A stretch of DNA of 64,000 bases from Reddybacter sp041277045 (GTDB lineage: Bacteria > Pseudomonadota > Gammaproteobacteria > Pseudomonadales > Porticoccaceae). Every line of letters begins with the position of its first letter. The stretch's first letter is position 1. The DNA lies in NCBI GenBank assembly GCA_041277045.1, contig JBGFSY010000004.1, forward strand, positions 1 through 64,000, read 5' to 3'. Below are positions 1-6,892 of the stretch, one piece after another. A program made the translations under genes and the position numbers. Under the pieces are notes generated by a model, which saw only the letters and a list, made by a program, of their open reading frames with translations, was not told the DNA's origin and did no database searches.

Positions 1-72
1 GGCTAACTTAACGGCCTGAAGCTTGTAGGCCAGGGTGTAGCGGTCGTAGTTTCTTTTTTTGGTATGTCCCAT
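1..72 (-). CDS. IS3-family transposase OrfA, N-terminal fragment (partial at window edge)
   Basis: Only the first 24 codons are present, starting at the ATG read from 72 down to 70. The translation opens MGHTKKRNYD and continues YTLAYKLQAVKLA, the basic N-terminus of IS3/IS911 OrfA proteins that precedes their helix-turn-helix (the family usually shows R-x-Y-x-x-E/T-F/Y-K-x-x-A/V-V-x-L). OrfA binds the element ends and, through programmed frameshifting with OrfB, makes the OrfAB transposase. The gene is intact as far as it can be seen. The identification rests on a short stretch, so the family is likely but the subgroup is unknown. Confidence 0.6.
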   Translation of the reverse strand, partial: MGHTKKRNYDRYTLAYKLQAVKLA

Positions 73-126
73 GCTGGACCTCTCTCGTTGACGAAATTAA
101 TCGTCCACGAAAGTGGTACAAGATCA
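1..126 (-). mobile_element. IS3-family insertion sequence, left end (runs off window)
   Basis: The minus strand carries the beginning of an IS3-type OrfA, and the sequence just upstream of it (about 101-126) looks like an IS3 terminal region that begins with TG when read inward (TGATCTTGTACCAC...). I place the element boundary near 126, because beyond it the sequence becomes an integron attC arm. The exact end and any target duplication cannot be fixed, since the other end lies outside the window. Confidence 0.55.
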
Positions 127-186
127 CGCTGCGTCAGCAGCGTCCAGTTGAGCGTAGCGGAACGGTTTTTCCTTGCTTTGTTAAAT
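127..186 (-). other. Integron attC site, remnant interrupted by the IS
   Basis: On the minus strand an R''-type core ATTTAAC (186 to 180) directly follows the TGA stop of the preceding cassette gene. It is followed by an arm containing CCGCTACGCTC, a feature common in attC loops, flanked by the short complementary pair CCGTT and AACTGG. The matching L'/R' half is missing: where a GTTRRRY core should follow, the sequence becomes IS DNA. I read this as an attC split by transposition. The core is clear. The remaining arm is inference. Confidence 0.6.
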
Positions 187-528
187 TCACTCACTGATAT
201 AGACGTTCTTAGAATTTTTGTTAAGCTTCAGCTTAAGGTCATATCTAAATGCTATGTCTTCGAGGGTTTTCGTCCAAGGAGACATATTCGCATAGATTGC
301 CACCTTTTTATGATAGCTAGAGTTCTTTATTCCTAATTCTAAACTATACCCATCCTTAGCTGCAATCGTGCCAATCGAACTTAGCATGGACGCGAGGGGG
401 ATTTCTTTAAACATATAACTGCCAATTGAACCATCTGATATTTCGTAGCTGAGGATATCGCTGGCAAAGCTTGATGTGGGAAGTGCTGTTGCCAGAACAA
501 CAAATAGCATCCATCTATATTTTTTCAT
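187..528 (-). CDS. Small exported protein, STN/TcpQ-like; integron cassette gene
   Basis: A 113-residue protein with a clear signal peptide (MKKYRWMLFVVLATALPTSS, cleavage likely after SFA). The mature part runs ISDGSIGSYMF, then IPLASMLSSIGTIAAKDGY, and ends in KTLEDIAFRYDLKLKL...KNVYI. That pattern of two short alpha-beta units with a closing beta-strand resembles the secretin/TonB N-terminal (STN) or TcpQ C-terminal fold, although the likeness is weak. It starts 16 bases after the attC R' core with AGGAAGATAGG as ribosome-binding site, and its stop codon abuts the next attC core. It is therefore the whole content of one gene cassette. A role in a periplasmic or pilus assembly complex is possible but unproven. 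Confidence 0.65.
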   Translation of the reverse strand: MKKYRWMLFVVLATALPTSSFASDILSYEISDGSIGSYMFKEIPLASMLSSIGTIAAKDGYSLELGIKNSSYHKKVAIYANMSPWTKTLEDIAFRYDLKLKLNKNSKNVYISE

Positions 529-543
529 CCTATCTTCCTAGGA

Positions 544-618
544 ATTTAACGCCTATAGCACCGGATAACTACGGAGCCGAAGGCGTAGTAGGTTTTCCGG
601 TGCCTATTTTTGTTAAAT
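544..618 (-). other. Integron attC recombination site (complete)
   Basis: Read on the minus strand, the site has R'' ATTTAAC (618-612), an L'' arm with GCACCGGA (603-596 side), an inner stem CTACG/CGTAG (569-573 with 584-588), an L' arm TCCGGTGC complementary to L'', and R' GTTAAAT (550-544). R'' and R' are exact reverse complements and fit RYYYAAC/GTTRRRY. An unpaired base sits in the arm next to R'' (position 604), the side where attC sites carry the extrahelical base that sets orientation. The stop codon of the upstream gene lies inside R''. Total length is 75 bp, within the attC range. Confidence 0.85.
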
Positions 619-1275
619 GGCAACATGACTAACACATGCCCCAATTCTATAATTGCCTATTATTATGGGTTGTATTTCAATATTGCTCTTTGGCTGCCAA
701 ATAGCTCTTAGCTCGCCTTGGGGGCTAAACTCTTTTTCTTTGATCATGGCTGGGTGTCTCCCCCAGGATGAACCGTCCCATTGCTCTTCGCGATCTTGGT
801 AGATTACTTCGTGTACACCATGAAATACAACAGGCGTAATGGAATTAAGTGTTTCTGTAATTAGTTGATAAAACGTGCTTTCATTTGTAATTTTCACGCA
901 ACTATCAGAGCCTTCAAATTGATTCAATGTCTTTTTCGATAGATGTTTTGAGACGCATAAAATAAATACATCTGGTTCATTGAATTTTTTAGAAACAGAT
1001 ACGTTGCTGATGGTAATGTTTTTACAGTTTTCACCTAGGCTGATGGCACTAAATGCTGACAGGGAATCAACATCTTTCTTGTTGTTTCTACTTGTGTCGG
1101 AGGAATCCTTGATATGAAGATGTTCAATATGATGACTAACTGTTTTTGTTCCCTCTTTGGGGTCAGCAATACCTGCTTTATGCTCGGTATTTCTAAAGTC
1201 ATGTAAAGTACCGATACGTATACCTCCCATCACAAATAGATTGTCATTGAATTCTTGGGGGGAGTAGCGATACAT
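613..1275 (-). CDS. Uncharacterised 220-aa protein with DUF2971-like pattern; integron cassette gene
   Basis: I do not recognise a function. The N-terminus (YRYSPQEFNDNLFVMGGIRI, then GTLHDFRNTEH and ADPKEGTK) follows the plan seen in DUF2971-type proteins: an aromatic/R-Y start, a loop naming the residues to be handled, and D-x-x-E-G. Near the C-terminus KEKEFSPQGELRAIW matches the family habit of K...F/W...E-x-R. There is no signal peptide and no membrane segment. The start is preceded by AAGGC at a suitable distance. The TAA stop is embedded in the attC R'' core, typical of compact cassettes. Proteins of this kind occur in mobile and defence-related contexts, but no activity can be assigned from sequence alone. 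Confidence 0.7.
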   Translation of the reverse strand: MYRYSPQEFNDNLFVMGGIRIGTLHDFRNTEHKAGIADPKEGTKTVSHHIEHLHIKDSSDTSRNNKKDVDSLSAFSAISLGENCKNITISNVSVSKKFNEPDVFILCVSKHLSKKTLNQFEGSDSCVKITNESTFYQLITETLNSITPVVFHGVHEVIYQDREEQWDGSSWGRHPAMIKEKEFSPQGELRAIWQPKSNIEIQPIIIGNYRIGACVSHVAI

Positions 1276-1284
1276 CTATTTGCC

Positions 1285-1291
1285 TTTTAAC
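1285..1291 (-). other. Possible upstream cassette boundary (attI/attC R'-like core)
   Basis: GTTAAAA followed by GGC lies 10 bases before the first cassette start, where the cassette junction would be expected. It departs from GTTRRRY in the last base, and no RYYYAAC partner is visible upstream within about 140 bases. It could be a degenerate attI or attC, or chance. Confidence 0.3.
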
Positions 1292-1763
1292 AGTGAATTA
1301 TAAAGCCACAGGCACTATATCATTTTGGCGCATTATCCCAGAGCATGCAGTAATGATTATGGCATTATTGTCTTTAAAAACAATAGACTAGATGCGGCTG
1401 GATGCTTGAATAACTGGTGTATAGTGCAATTCTTTAATGCGCTTATGTTTTCCCTTGGCCGCTTATCATATTTGAGTATCGTTAAAAATCAATGCGTTGC
1501 GCCTTGATTTTATGTCAACAAGAGCCGGGGGCGCGTGATCTAGGAAGCTATCTTGTGTTAGGTGTTGTTATTGATAGTACTCGAACGCCAAGAACAGCGG
1601 GGTCGAGTATCGCATCGCCACATCCGTCCTATACCCCTCAACCCCAGGTGCCTTATAACGAGCAGCCAAGCCTGCATAATGAGTAAAATGGCTTAGAGCT
1701 CATTCCCGTTTTTCTCCCTGCGTGCAGAGCTTATTTCGGCATGGCCCAGATTGTCTACCTTGC
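1292..1763. other. Gene-free stretch next to the cassettes
   Basis: About 470 bases without a convincing gene. If the cassettes were a normal integron, attI, the Pc promoter and a divergent intI would sit here on the plus strand, but no integrase motif can be read in any frame. Short open frames at 1325-1507 and 1492-1686 (plus) have unlikely composition. The second ends in a Pro/Gln-rich tail and could be a decayed C-terminal gene fragment. Confidence 0.5.
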
Positions 1764-2513
1764 TTATCGGCCTTTGATTTCGCCAACAATATCGCGGCCG
1801 CCCTGACCTAATAGCAGGGTGTCGGTGCCCGCAGTGATAAGGGTAAAACCGCGCTCGATATAGGGTATGGCCGCCTTGGCTGAGGTGGTAAAAACACCGA
1901 GTTTGACACCGGCTGTGAGGCAGGTCTGGGTAATGTGTTCAATCGCTTTGACGACAACGGGGTCGTCTAGCTGGCCCATTTTGCCGAGGCTGGCGGAGAG
2001 GTCGTAGGGGCCGATAAACACGCCATCGACGCCGGGAGTGGAGGCAATGGCTTCAATATTCTCCACCGCCTGTGCGTGTTCTGCCTGTACCACAATGACG
2101 ACTTCATCGTTGGCTTGCTCGATATAACCCTGAAAAGCAAAACCATAGCCCTGTGCCCGAGCGATGCCAACACCGCGCTGGCCCTGGGGTGGGTATTTGG
2201 CGAAAGCAACCGCCCGTGCCGCTTGTTCGGCGTTGTTGATTTGCGGCACGATAATGCCGCTGGCACCGCTATCGAGGGCTTTTTTGATAGCAATTTCGTC
2301 GAGGCTGTGGACGCGCACCAGACAGGGGCGGGGCGCGGCGGCCTGTATCAATTGCTCGATTTGTCCATCGCTAAGGCTGCTATGTTCGCCGTCGAGAAAC
2401 AGCCAGTCAAAACCGGCCTGGGCTAATATTTCGGCGACCTGGGGCGAGGCGATGGACACCAGGGTGCCGAGCAGCAGCTCGCCTTTATTTAATGGCTGTT
2501 TAAATTGTGTCAT
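1764..2513 (-). CDS. HpcH/HpaI aldolase family protein (class II, metal-dependent)
   Basis: A 249-residue protein of the family that cleaves 2-oxo-4-hydroxy acids to pyruvate or oxaloacetate plus an aldehyde (HpaI, GarL, citrate lyase beta-like). Visible signatures are LFLDGEHSS with the catalytic His (about residue 44), LVRVHS with the pyruvate-binding Arg (about 67), GIIVPQINNAEQA, the YPPQGQRGVG loop, and VVQAEHA plus GPYDLSASLG, which supply the metal-binding Glu and Asp. The length is normal for the family. No hpa or gar pathway genes are adjacent, so the physiological substrate cannot be named. It stands alone and faces the cassette region, transcribed away from the GNAT gene. Confidence 0.85.
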   Translation of the reverse strand: MTQFKQPLNKGELLLGTLVSIASPQVAEILAQAGFDWLFLDGEHSSLSDGQIEQLIQAAAPRPCLVRVHSLDEIAIKKALDSGASGIIVPQINNAEQAARAVAFAKYPPQGQRGVGIARAQGYGFAFQGYIEQANDEVVIVVQAEHAQAVENIEAIASTPGVDGVFIGPYDLSASLGKMGQLDDPVVVKAIEHITQTCLTAGVKLGVFTTSAKAAIPYIERGFTLITAGTDTLLLGQGGRDIVGEIKGR

Positions 2514-2654
2514 GGCTTTTTTGGTCTACACCGCAAAGAACGTAGTTGTCGGCTGTTTATAATAACGTGAATTTGTCACCGCTACTGTTGCCAGCACGGG
2601 ACAACGTGCAATAGACAGAGGTGTTAATCATTTATTTATTGATGAGGGAAGGAA

Positions 2655-3083
2655 ATGCCAAAGAGAGCGATAACTGATCAGCAAATTGTGGATTGCTTTG
2701 CAGTGCTTGGCGAGCTGCGTCCCCACTTGGAGCGCGGGGATTTTTTATCTACGGTTCGAGCGATGGGAAATGAAGGCTATCAACTGGCTTATATTGAAGA
2801 CACCGAGCGGGTGGTAGCTGTAGCGGGTTTTCGTATTAATACGAACCTGTTTATGGGTAAACACTTATACGTCGATGATTTAGTGACTACGCAGAGTGCG
2901 CGCTCACAAGGCTACGGTGGGCAGTTGCTGGCCTGGTTACAGCATGAAGCGAATGAACAAGGCTGCAAGGTCTTACATCTGGATTCGGGTACGCAGCGCG
3001 CTCAGGCGCATAAATTTTATTTTGAGCAGGGTTTTACAATTGCTAGCTTTCATTTTAGTCAGCAGCTTGATGAGGCCGGCTAG
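2655..3083 (+). CDS. GNAT family N-acetyltransferase
   Basis: A 142-residue single-domain GNAT protein. The acetyl-CoA pyrophosphate-binding loop is seen as SARSQGYGGQLLAWL (R/Q-x-x-G-x-G/A form, about residue 82-96). It is preceded by the strand LYVDDLVT and followed by the late motif HKFYFEQGF, in which the Tyr/Phe pair is typical of the catalytic end. The start has GAGGGAAGGAA just upstream, a strong ribosome-binding site. The acceptor (an amine on a small molecule or a protein N-terminus) cannot be predicted. It converges on the end of the ferredoxin gene at 3120, with 36 bases between them. Confidence 0.85.
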   Translation: MPKRAITDQQIVDCFAVLGELRPHLERGDFLSTVRAMGNEGYQLAYIEDTERVVAVAGFRINTNLFMGKHLYVDDLVTTQSARSQGYGGQLLAWLQHEANEQGCKVLHLDSGTQRAQAHKFYFEQGFTIASFHFSQQLDEAG

Positions 3084-3119
3084 TCAGCATGTAAAAGCGG
3101 GGCTGCACCCGTCGCGTTT

Positions 3120-3782
3120 TTATGGGGAGGGTTCATCCTGCCGGGCTGCAATATTAATAGCGCTGGGCTGCATAATGCAGGCTTGGCGACAGAGGCCGCA
3201 GCCGACACAGGTGGTATTGTCGATAAGGGGTAAGTGACCATCCCAGAGCAGAGCCCCCGGCACAGGGCAGCTGGCTTCACAGGCGCCGCACTCGGGGCCA
3301 CTGTAGGGCAGACAACTTTGTTTATTAATACTGGCGCTGGCTAATTTAGGTAGTGGCTGGGCAGTTGCTGCTGCGCTCTTGTTATCTGAATCATTGTCGC
3401 TACTTTCTTGTGACGACTCTAGTTCTTCAGATGCGCTTTGTTGATTAGAAATTAATTCAGGTAGGTTTAAAGCGCCTTCACCACAAGCCTGTACACAGGG
3501 CCAGTCGCTACACAGGTGACAGCCCTTGTTGAGTAGGTCGAGGGCGGGTGTGCCCACGGCCTTGACGCCAACGCGGGCTGACAGTGGGAAAATCACGTTA
3601 TGGGGGCAGGCCGGTATGCAGTCGCCGCAGCGGGTGCAGGCCAGTAAAAAATCGAGTTCGTTAAGCGCGTAGGGCGGGCGAATCCAGCGCTGTGCCGCTT
3701 TGTTGACTTTGGCGTCAGCGTGCTTGACCACTTCGCGGGTGGTGCTGCGAAAAATTGATTTAAAGAAATCCCGTCTGTCCAT
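3120..3782 (-). CDS. napF: NapF-like 4Fe-4S ferredoxin-type protein
   Basis: A 220-residue iron-sulfur protein, last gene of the respiratory operon. It begins MDRRDFFKSIF, as NapF proteins do. It carries CTRCGDCIPACPHNVI (about residue 50), a C-x-L-C-x-x-W-x-C cluster in CHLCSDWPCVQAC, a third cluster ECGACEASCP, and a final one, CVGCGLCRQACIMQPSAI. NapF is cytoplasmic and helps mature or supply electrons to NapA. A low-complexity Ser/Glu/Asp-rich insert (about residues 113-143) separates the second and third clusters, making this protein longer than the usual 160 or so residues of NapF. It lies 16 bases after the FixH-like gene. MauM/NapG relatives are the main alternative. Confidence 0.75.
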   Translation of the reverse strand: MDRRDFFKSIFRSTTREVVKHADAKVNKAAQRWIRPPYALNELDFLLACTRCGDCIPACPHNVIFPLSARVGVKAVGTPALDLLNKGCHLCSDWPCVQACGEGALNLPELISNQQSASEELESSQESSDNDSDNKSAAATAQPLPKLASASINKQSCLPYSGPECGACEASCPVPGALLWDGHLPLIDNTTCVGCGLCRQACIMQPSAINIAARQDEPSP

Positions 3783-3798
3783 GATCTATTGTTCGACG

Positions 3799-4437
3799 CT
3801 AGGGTAGTTGTGAGTTAGAGCGGGCACTGATTTCATCCCGGGCTTTATTACGACGTATTTTTTTGTGTTGCACCATCGTCACGACAATAAGCAGTAGTAG
3901 CACCAGGGTGACGATAATCCCCAGTGGACCTATCGGCAATGGCTCACCGACCCGCAGGGGGAAGTCGATAATATAGTGTTCGCCCTTATCCCAAAATGAG
4001 GCGCTAATAATATAGTCGCCACGCTGGTGAAAGCTAAAAGCCTGACGGTAGACATTATCATCCAGCACCTGTGCGCCCAGTTGCTCTGGCTTTGAATTAA
4101 ACCAGCCGTCGTTACGCACCGAGAATTCAATGTCGGCATTTAAGGGTTGTTTAGACCCCAGGCGGGTGACGTATAAATTAATACGCCCGGATTCTTCCGG
4201 TTTCGGAAAAGCGGGGAAGACCATGGCGGTAACAAAAAAATCACCAACCAGGGTTTCGATATTCATACTCGGTGGTGTGTTGGAGTCTTCATTTAAGCTA
4301 TATGCGGGGCGACCCAGTACATGGTGGGCTTGGGCTACAGGGATTAAAAAAGTAATAAAAGAAAAACTCAGTGCGACAATAATTCTTGCCAGCCCTGTCT
4401 TATCTTTTGTTATTTTCGAAAAAAAAATGTCTTTCAA
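3799..4437 (-). CDS. FixH-like exported/membrane protein
   Basis: A 212-residue protein with an N-terminal hydrophobic signal (about residues 17-37, ending in AQAHH), a periplasmic beta-rich domain, one C-terminal transmembrane helix (PLGIIVTLVLLLLIVVTMV) and a short basic tail. The central domain has the FixH/YtkA look (SVRNDGWF, YRQAFSFHQRGDYIISASFW, then DFPLRVGEP). FixH proteins assist assembly of respiratory complexes, often copper delivery. The start appears to be TTG at 4437, because an in-frame stop lies six codons upstream and no ATG is available. It sits between a broken napG and napF in one operon, so a role in assembly or electron transfer of the Nap-like system is inferred. Confidence 0.6.
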   Translation of the reverse strand: MKDIFFSKITKDKTGLARIIVALSFSFITFLIPVAQAHHVLGRPAYSLNEDSNTPPSMNIETLVGDFFVTAMVFPAFPKPEESGRINLYVTRLGSKQPLNADIEFSVRNDGWFNSKPEQLGAQVLDDNVYRQAFSFHQRGDYIISASFWDKGEHYIIDFPLRVGEPLPIGPLGIIVTLVLLLLIVVTMVQHKKIRRNKARDEISARSNSQLP

Positions 4438-4499
4438 TATTTGTTGCTCATCAAATTATTTAAATGTTGCTTGGATTTAAATCAAAAGTGCATAGCCTG

Positions 4500-5100
4500 T
4501 TAGGAGACAGTATGCCGCATAACGCTACCCAGGGAGCGCTCGACAATGCGAATCGGCAAGCTGGGATGGGGGCAGACTTCAACGCATAGGCCGCAGCCCA
4601 CACAACCTTACTGAATCACGGGCTGATACTGATTCCACTGTTTGAAATTAATACCTTGCTCACCAAGGGGACAAATGCTCACAAATGCCTCGGTCGACCC
4701 AGGGGTAGCAGGCGCTGCGATCAATCTGGGCGACACCCATGTCGACCTTTTCTCGCTCGACGGGCATCAATGCATCGGTCGGGCAAACTTCGCTGCACTT
4801 GCCACACAAGGTGCAGGCTTTTTCTTCCGGGTTGATATAGGGCGTATTGACCTGCACCCCACCGTCCCGTTGATGAAATAAAATACAGCGCGGCGGACAA
4901 ACCTCACCACAAAGACCGCAGCCAATACAGGCAGAGACAAACTCGGCATCATCTTTCAAGGCACCGGGTGGTCGCAAATGTCGTCGGGTAAGTAGGCGCT
5001 CGACGGGTGCTAATAAGCGACTGAGGGCAAAGGGTAGTGCCCCGGTGGCGAGCGCGACCGTTGAGTAAAGCATCCATTGCAGGAAGTTACGCCGACGCAT
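4500..5100 (-). pseudogene. NapG/MauM-like ferredoxin, disrupted by frameshift and stop
   Basis: The 5' part reads a good NapG-like protein: MRRRNFLQWMLYS signal, RPPGALKDDAEF, then CIGCGLCGEVCPPRCI and CTLCGKCSEVCPTDAL. The frame is then lost. After GICE it hits TGA at 4660-4662, while another frame continues CPLGEQGINFKQWNQYQ, then a TAA at 4608-4610, then GCVGCGLCVEVCPHPSL and an authentic-looking end at 4500. The frameshift falls at a local repeat (ACAAATGC twice within 20 bases), which suggests replication slippage. The stop sits where relatives have a residue just before the last Cys cluster. Two independent lesions imply a real pseudogene rather than one sequencing error. The intact paralogue at 6292-6873 may make it redundant. 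Confidence 0.8.
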
Positions 5101-5105
5101 AGGAC

Positions 5106-6158
5106 TTACTGTTCGACTCTTGTTTCTGTTGTCCGGTTTAGAGCCGTGTTTTGCGGCTTGTATTTACGACCCAGATGCCCCGGGCCCTGATTGGCAATAT
5201 CTTGTGGGCTGAAATAAAAAGTCATTGCATCCGTAGGGCAGACAGCAATGCAGGCGGTGCAGTTATTGCACTCCTGGCCAAATTGGTCGTGTAGTGGGTC
5301 GAGGCCAAACTCGCAAACCGCCGTGCATTTTGCGCAGTCATTACAGTTTTCAACAATGCGTTTAATGCGCAATAGCCGAAAGCGGCCGAGCAGTGAATAG
5401 AGGGCGCCGCCGGGGCAGAGGTAGCGGCAAAAGCCTCGCCGTGCGACCAGTAAATCAAATAACAGGGTCAGTAAAAAGAACACCACGCCGGAGCCAAAAC
5501 CACCGAGGGCGATGGCGTAGTAGATTTCACGCCCAATGACGGCGGGGGGATAAATAGCGGCAAAGGCAACGGAGCCTGTTATGGCGGCAATGGCAAGCCC
5601 AATAGCCAGTACTAAATATTTCAGGCGGCGGTCAAAACGTCTGTTGCCTATATGCAGGCCCGACTTGCGCAATAGTACGCCGAGGTTGCTATTAAGTTCG
5701 TAAAGAAAAGTTGCTGGGCAGATCCAGCCACAATAAAAGCGGCCGAAAAAAACGGTCAACATGACCGGGATAAGCGCGGTCAAAATAAAGGGCCAGTAAA
5801 AGGCCTGGCTGCTGGCAATCTGGCCGAGTACGGCCAGGGGGTCGCTTAACTGCACACCGCCAAAGGTGCCCGACCAGGTGTTGCCTTTAAGGACGTCGAG
5901 CTGATCTTCCGGATCATCGACAAAGGGGCTACTAAGCCACTCCATCGTATCGTAGATTTGTTTTTCGCTGGCGCTGAGCAAATCGTAAGTGTGTGCCGAA
6001 ACGTAGGTTTGATAAACGTGGAGAAAGGGGATCAGCACGAGCATCGCAAATACAAGGGTCAAGCTCAGCCAGCGCAGTTTGTTGAGATGTTTCCAGAGGA
6101 AAAAGGGCTTGTGTGCCACCTTATTGATGGAACTCTTATTCACAAGAGTCTCATTCAT
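5106..6158 (-). CDS. napH: NapH-like membrane polyferredoxin / quinol-oxidising subunit
   Basis: The 350-residue form from the ATG at 6158 is preferred over an upstream in-frame start, because AGAGG precedes it and NapH-type sequence only begins after it. It has several transmembrane helices, with conserved FYCGWICP and FCRYLCPGGALY loops containing the Cys pairs of NapH. Two C-terminal 4Fe-4S clusters follow (CNDCAKCTAVC and CNNCTACIAVCPTDAM) on the cytoplasmic side. NapH forms a quinol dehydrogenase with NapG and passes electrons to periplasmic NapA, usually through NapC or NapB. Neither is present here, so the adjacent di-haem cytochrome may take that role (inference). About 100 residues between helices 1 and 2 form a large periplasmic loop. 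Confidence 0.75.
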   Translation of the reverse strand: MNETLVNKSSINKVAHKPFFLWKHLNKLRWLSLTLVFAMLVLIPFLHVYQTYVSAHTYDLLSASEKQIYDTMEWLSSPFVDDPEDQLDVLKGNTWSGTFGGVQLSDPLAVLGQIASSQAFYWPFILTALIPVMLTVFFGRFYCGWICPATFLYELNSNLGVLLRKSGLHIGNRRFDRRLKYLVLAIGLAIAAITGSVAFAAIYPPAVIGREIYYAIALGGFGSGVVFFLLTLLFDLLVARRGFCRYLCPGGALYSLLGRFRLLRIKRIVENCNDCAKCTAVCEFGLDPLHDQFGQECNNCTACIAVCPTDAMTFYFSPQDIANQGPGHLGRKYKPQNTALNRTTETRVEQ

Positions 6159-6163
6159 ATAGT

Positions 6164-6303
6164 GGGTGCCTCTAAAAATAGTGATTTTTTTGTGAGAGCA
6201 AGGAAGCGCCGCACGGGGAACCGCAGTGTATAAACCATACATGAGGATTCGAGTACGGAGCTGACGCTGCTATCGCGTAAAAAGTGCATTTTTAGAGGTG
6301 CCC
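6164..6303. repeat. 140-bp element with 16-bp inverted ends (MITE-like)
   Basis: The left end (6164-6179) and the right end (6288-6303) are inverted repeats matching at 14 of 16 positions. The interior has no gene. It fills the gap between the NapG-like and NapH-like genes, and the right arm contains the stop codon of the NapG-like gene. Size and ends suggest a small non-autonomous mobile element, or alternatively an mRNA stem in the operon. No target duplication is evident. Confidence 0.45.
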
Positions 6304-6873
6304 ATGGGTGTAGTCGGGAATAATACGTATTGCCTGAGGTAGCTGAATACAGGAGCGCTCGCAGAGGCCACAACCCACGCAGCCATCGAGCACATGGGGT
6401 TGTTCCAGCAGTCCGGTGCGTATCGCCACATCTTGCAGCGGGCAGGCTCTATAGCAAACACCGCAGGTTTTACCCTGAAATGACAGGCAGAGGTTTTCGT
6501 CGACCAGCGCTTTACCCATTTTGACCTGTTCGAGAATGGGTTCCATCAGGCGCTCAACGGGTGCGATGGCATCGGTGGGGCAGACATCGCCACACTTCAT
6601 GCAGAGAATACAGGCCTGTTCGCGGGGGATAATATAGGGCGTGCCGAAGGAGGCCGTGCCGTTTTCCAGATCAAAAAACTGAATGCAACGGTTGGGGCAG
6701 ACCTCACCGCACTGGCCGCAGCGAATACAGGTGCTTTCGAAGTCATCTTCAGCCAATGCGCCGGGCGGGCGTAAATAGCGCGGCGGTGGTGAGGCTGACG
6801 CTGTCGTTGTCAGCCCCATACTTGTCACCGCCGCACTGAGGCCCAGAGACTTTAGAAAAGTGCGCCGCTTCAC
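6292..6873 (-). CDS. napG: NapG-like periplasmic ferredoxin
   Basis: A 193-residue protein starting at GTG 6873 (KRRTFLKSLG follows). A TTG five codons upstream is an alternative start and has a better-placed AAGG. The N-terminus is a Tat-like signal with the twin arginines of KRRTFLK and a hydrophobic stretch ending in ASA. Four ferredoxin clusters follow: CIRCGQCGEVCPNRC, CILCMKCGDVCPTDA, CGVCYRACPLQD and CVGCGLCERSCIQLPQAI. With NapH it should form a membrane quinol dehydrogenase. It begins 20 bases after the oxidoreductase gene, so the two are co-transcribed. The open frame extends further upstream inside the oxidoreductase gene, but that part is not protein-like. It is a paralogue of the broken gene at 4500-5100. 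Confidence 0.8.
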   Translation of the reverse strand: MKRRTFLKSLGLSAAVTSMGLTTTASASPPPRYLRPPGALAEDDFESTCIRCGQCGEVCPNRCIQFFDLENGTASFGTPYIIPREQACILCMKCGDVCPTDAIAPVERLMEPILEQVKMGKALVDENLCLSFQGKTCGVCYRACPLQDVAIRTGLLEQPHVLDGCVGCGLCERSCIQLPQAIRIIPDYTHGHL

Positions 6874-6892
6874 TGCGAGCCGTGGCAAGCTG

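Noticed and set aside
1325..1686. Two short plus-strand frames next to the cassettes
   Set aside because: No ribosome-binding site, no domain, unusual composition; kept only as a possible decayed fragment.
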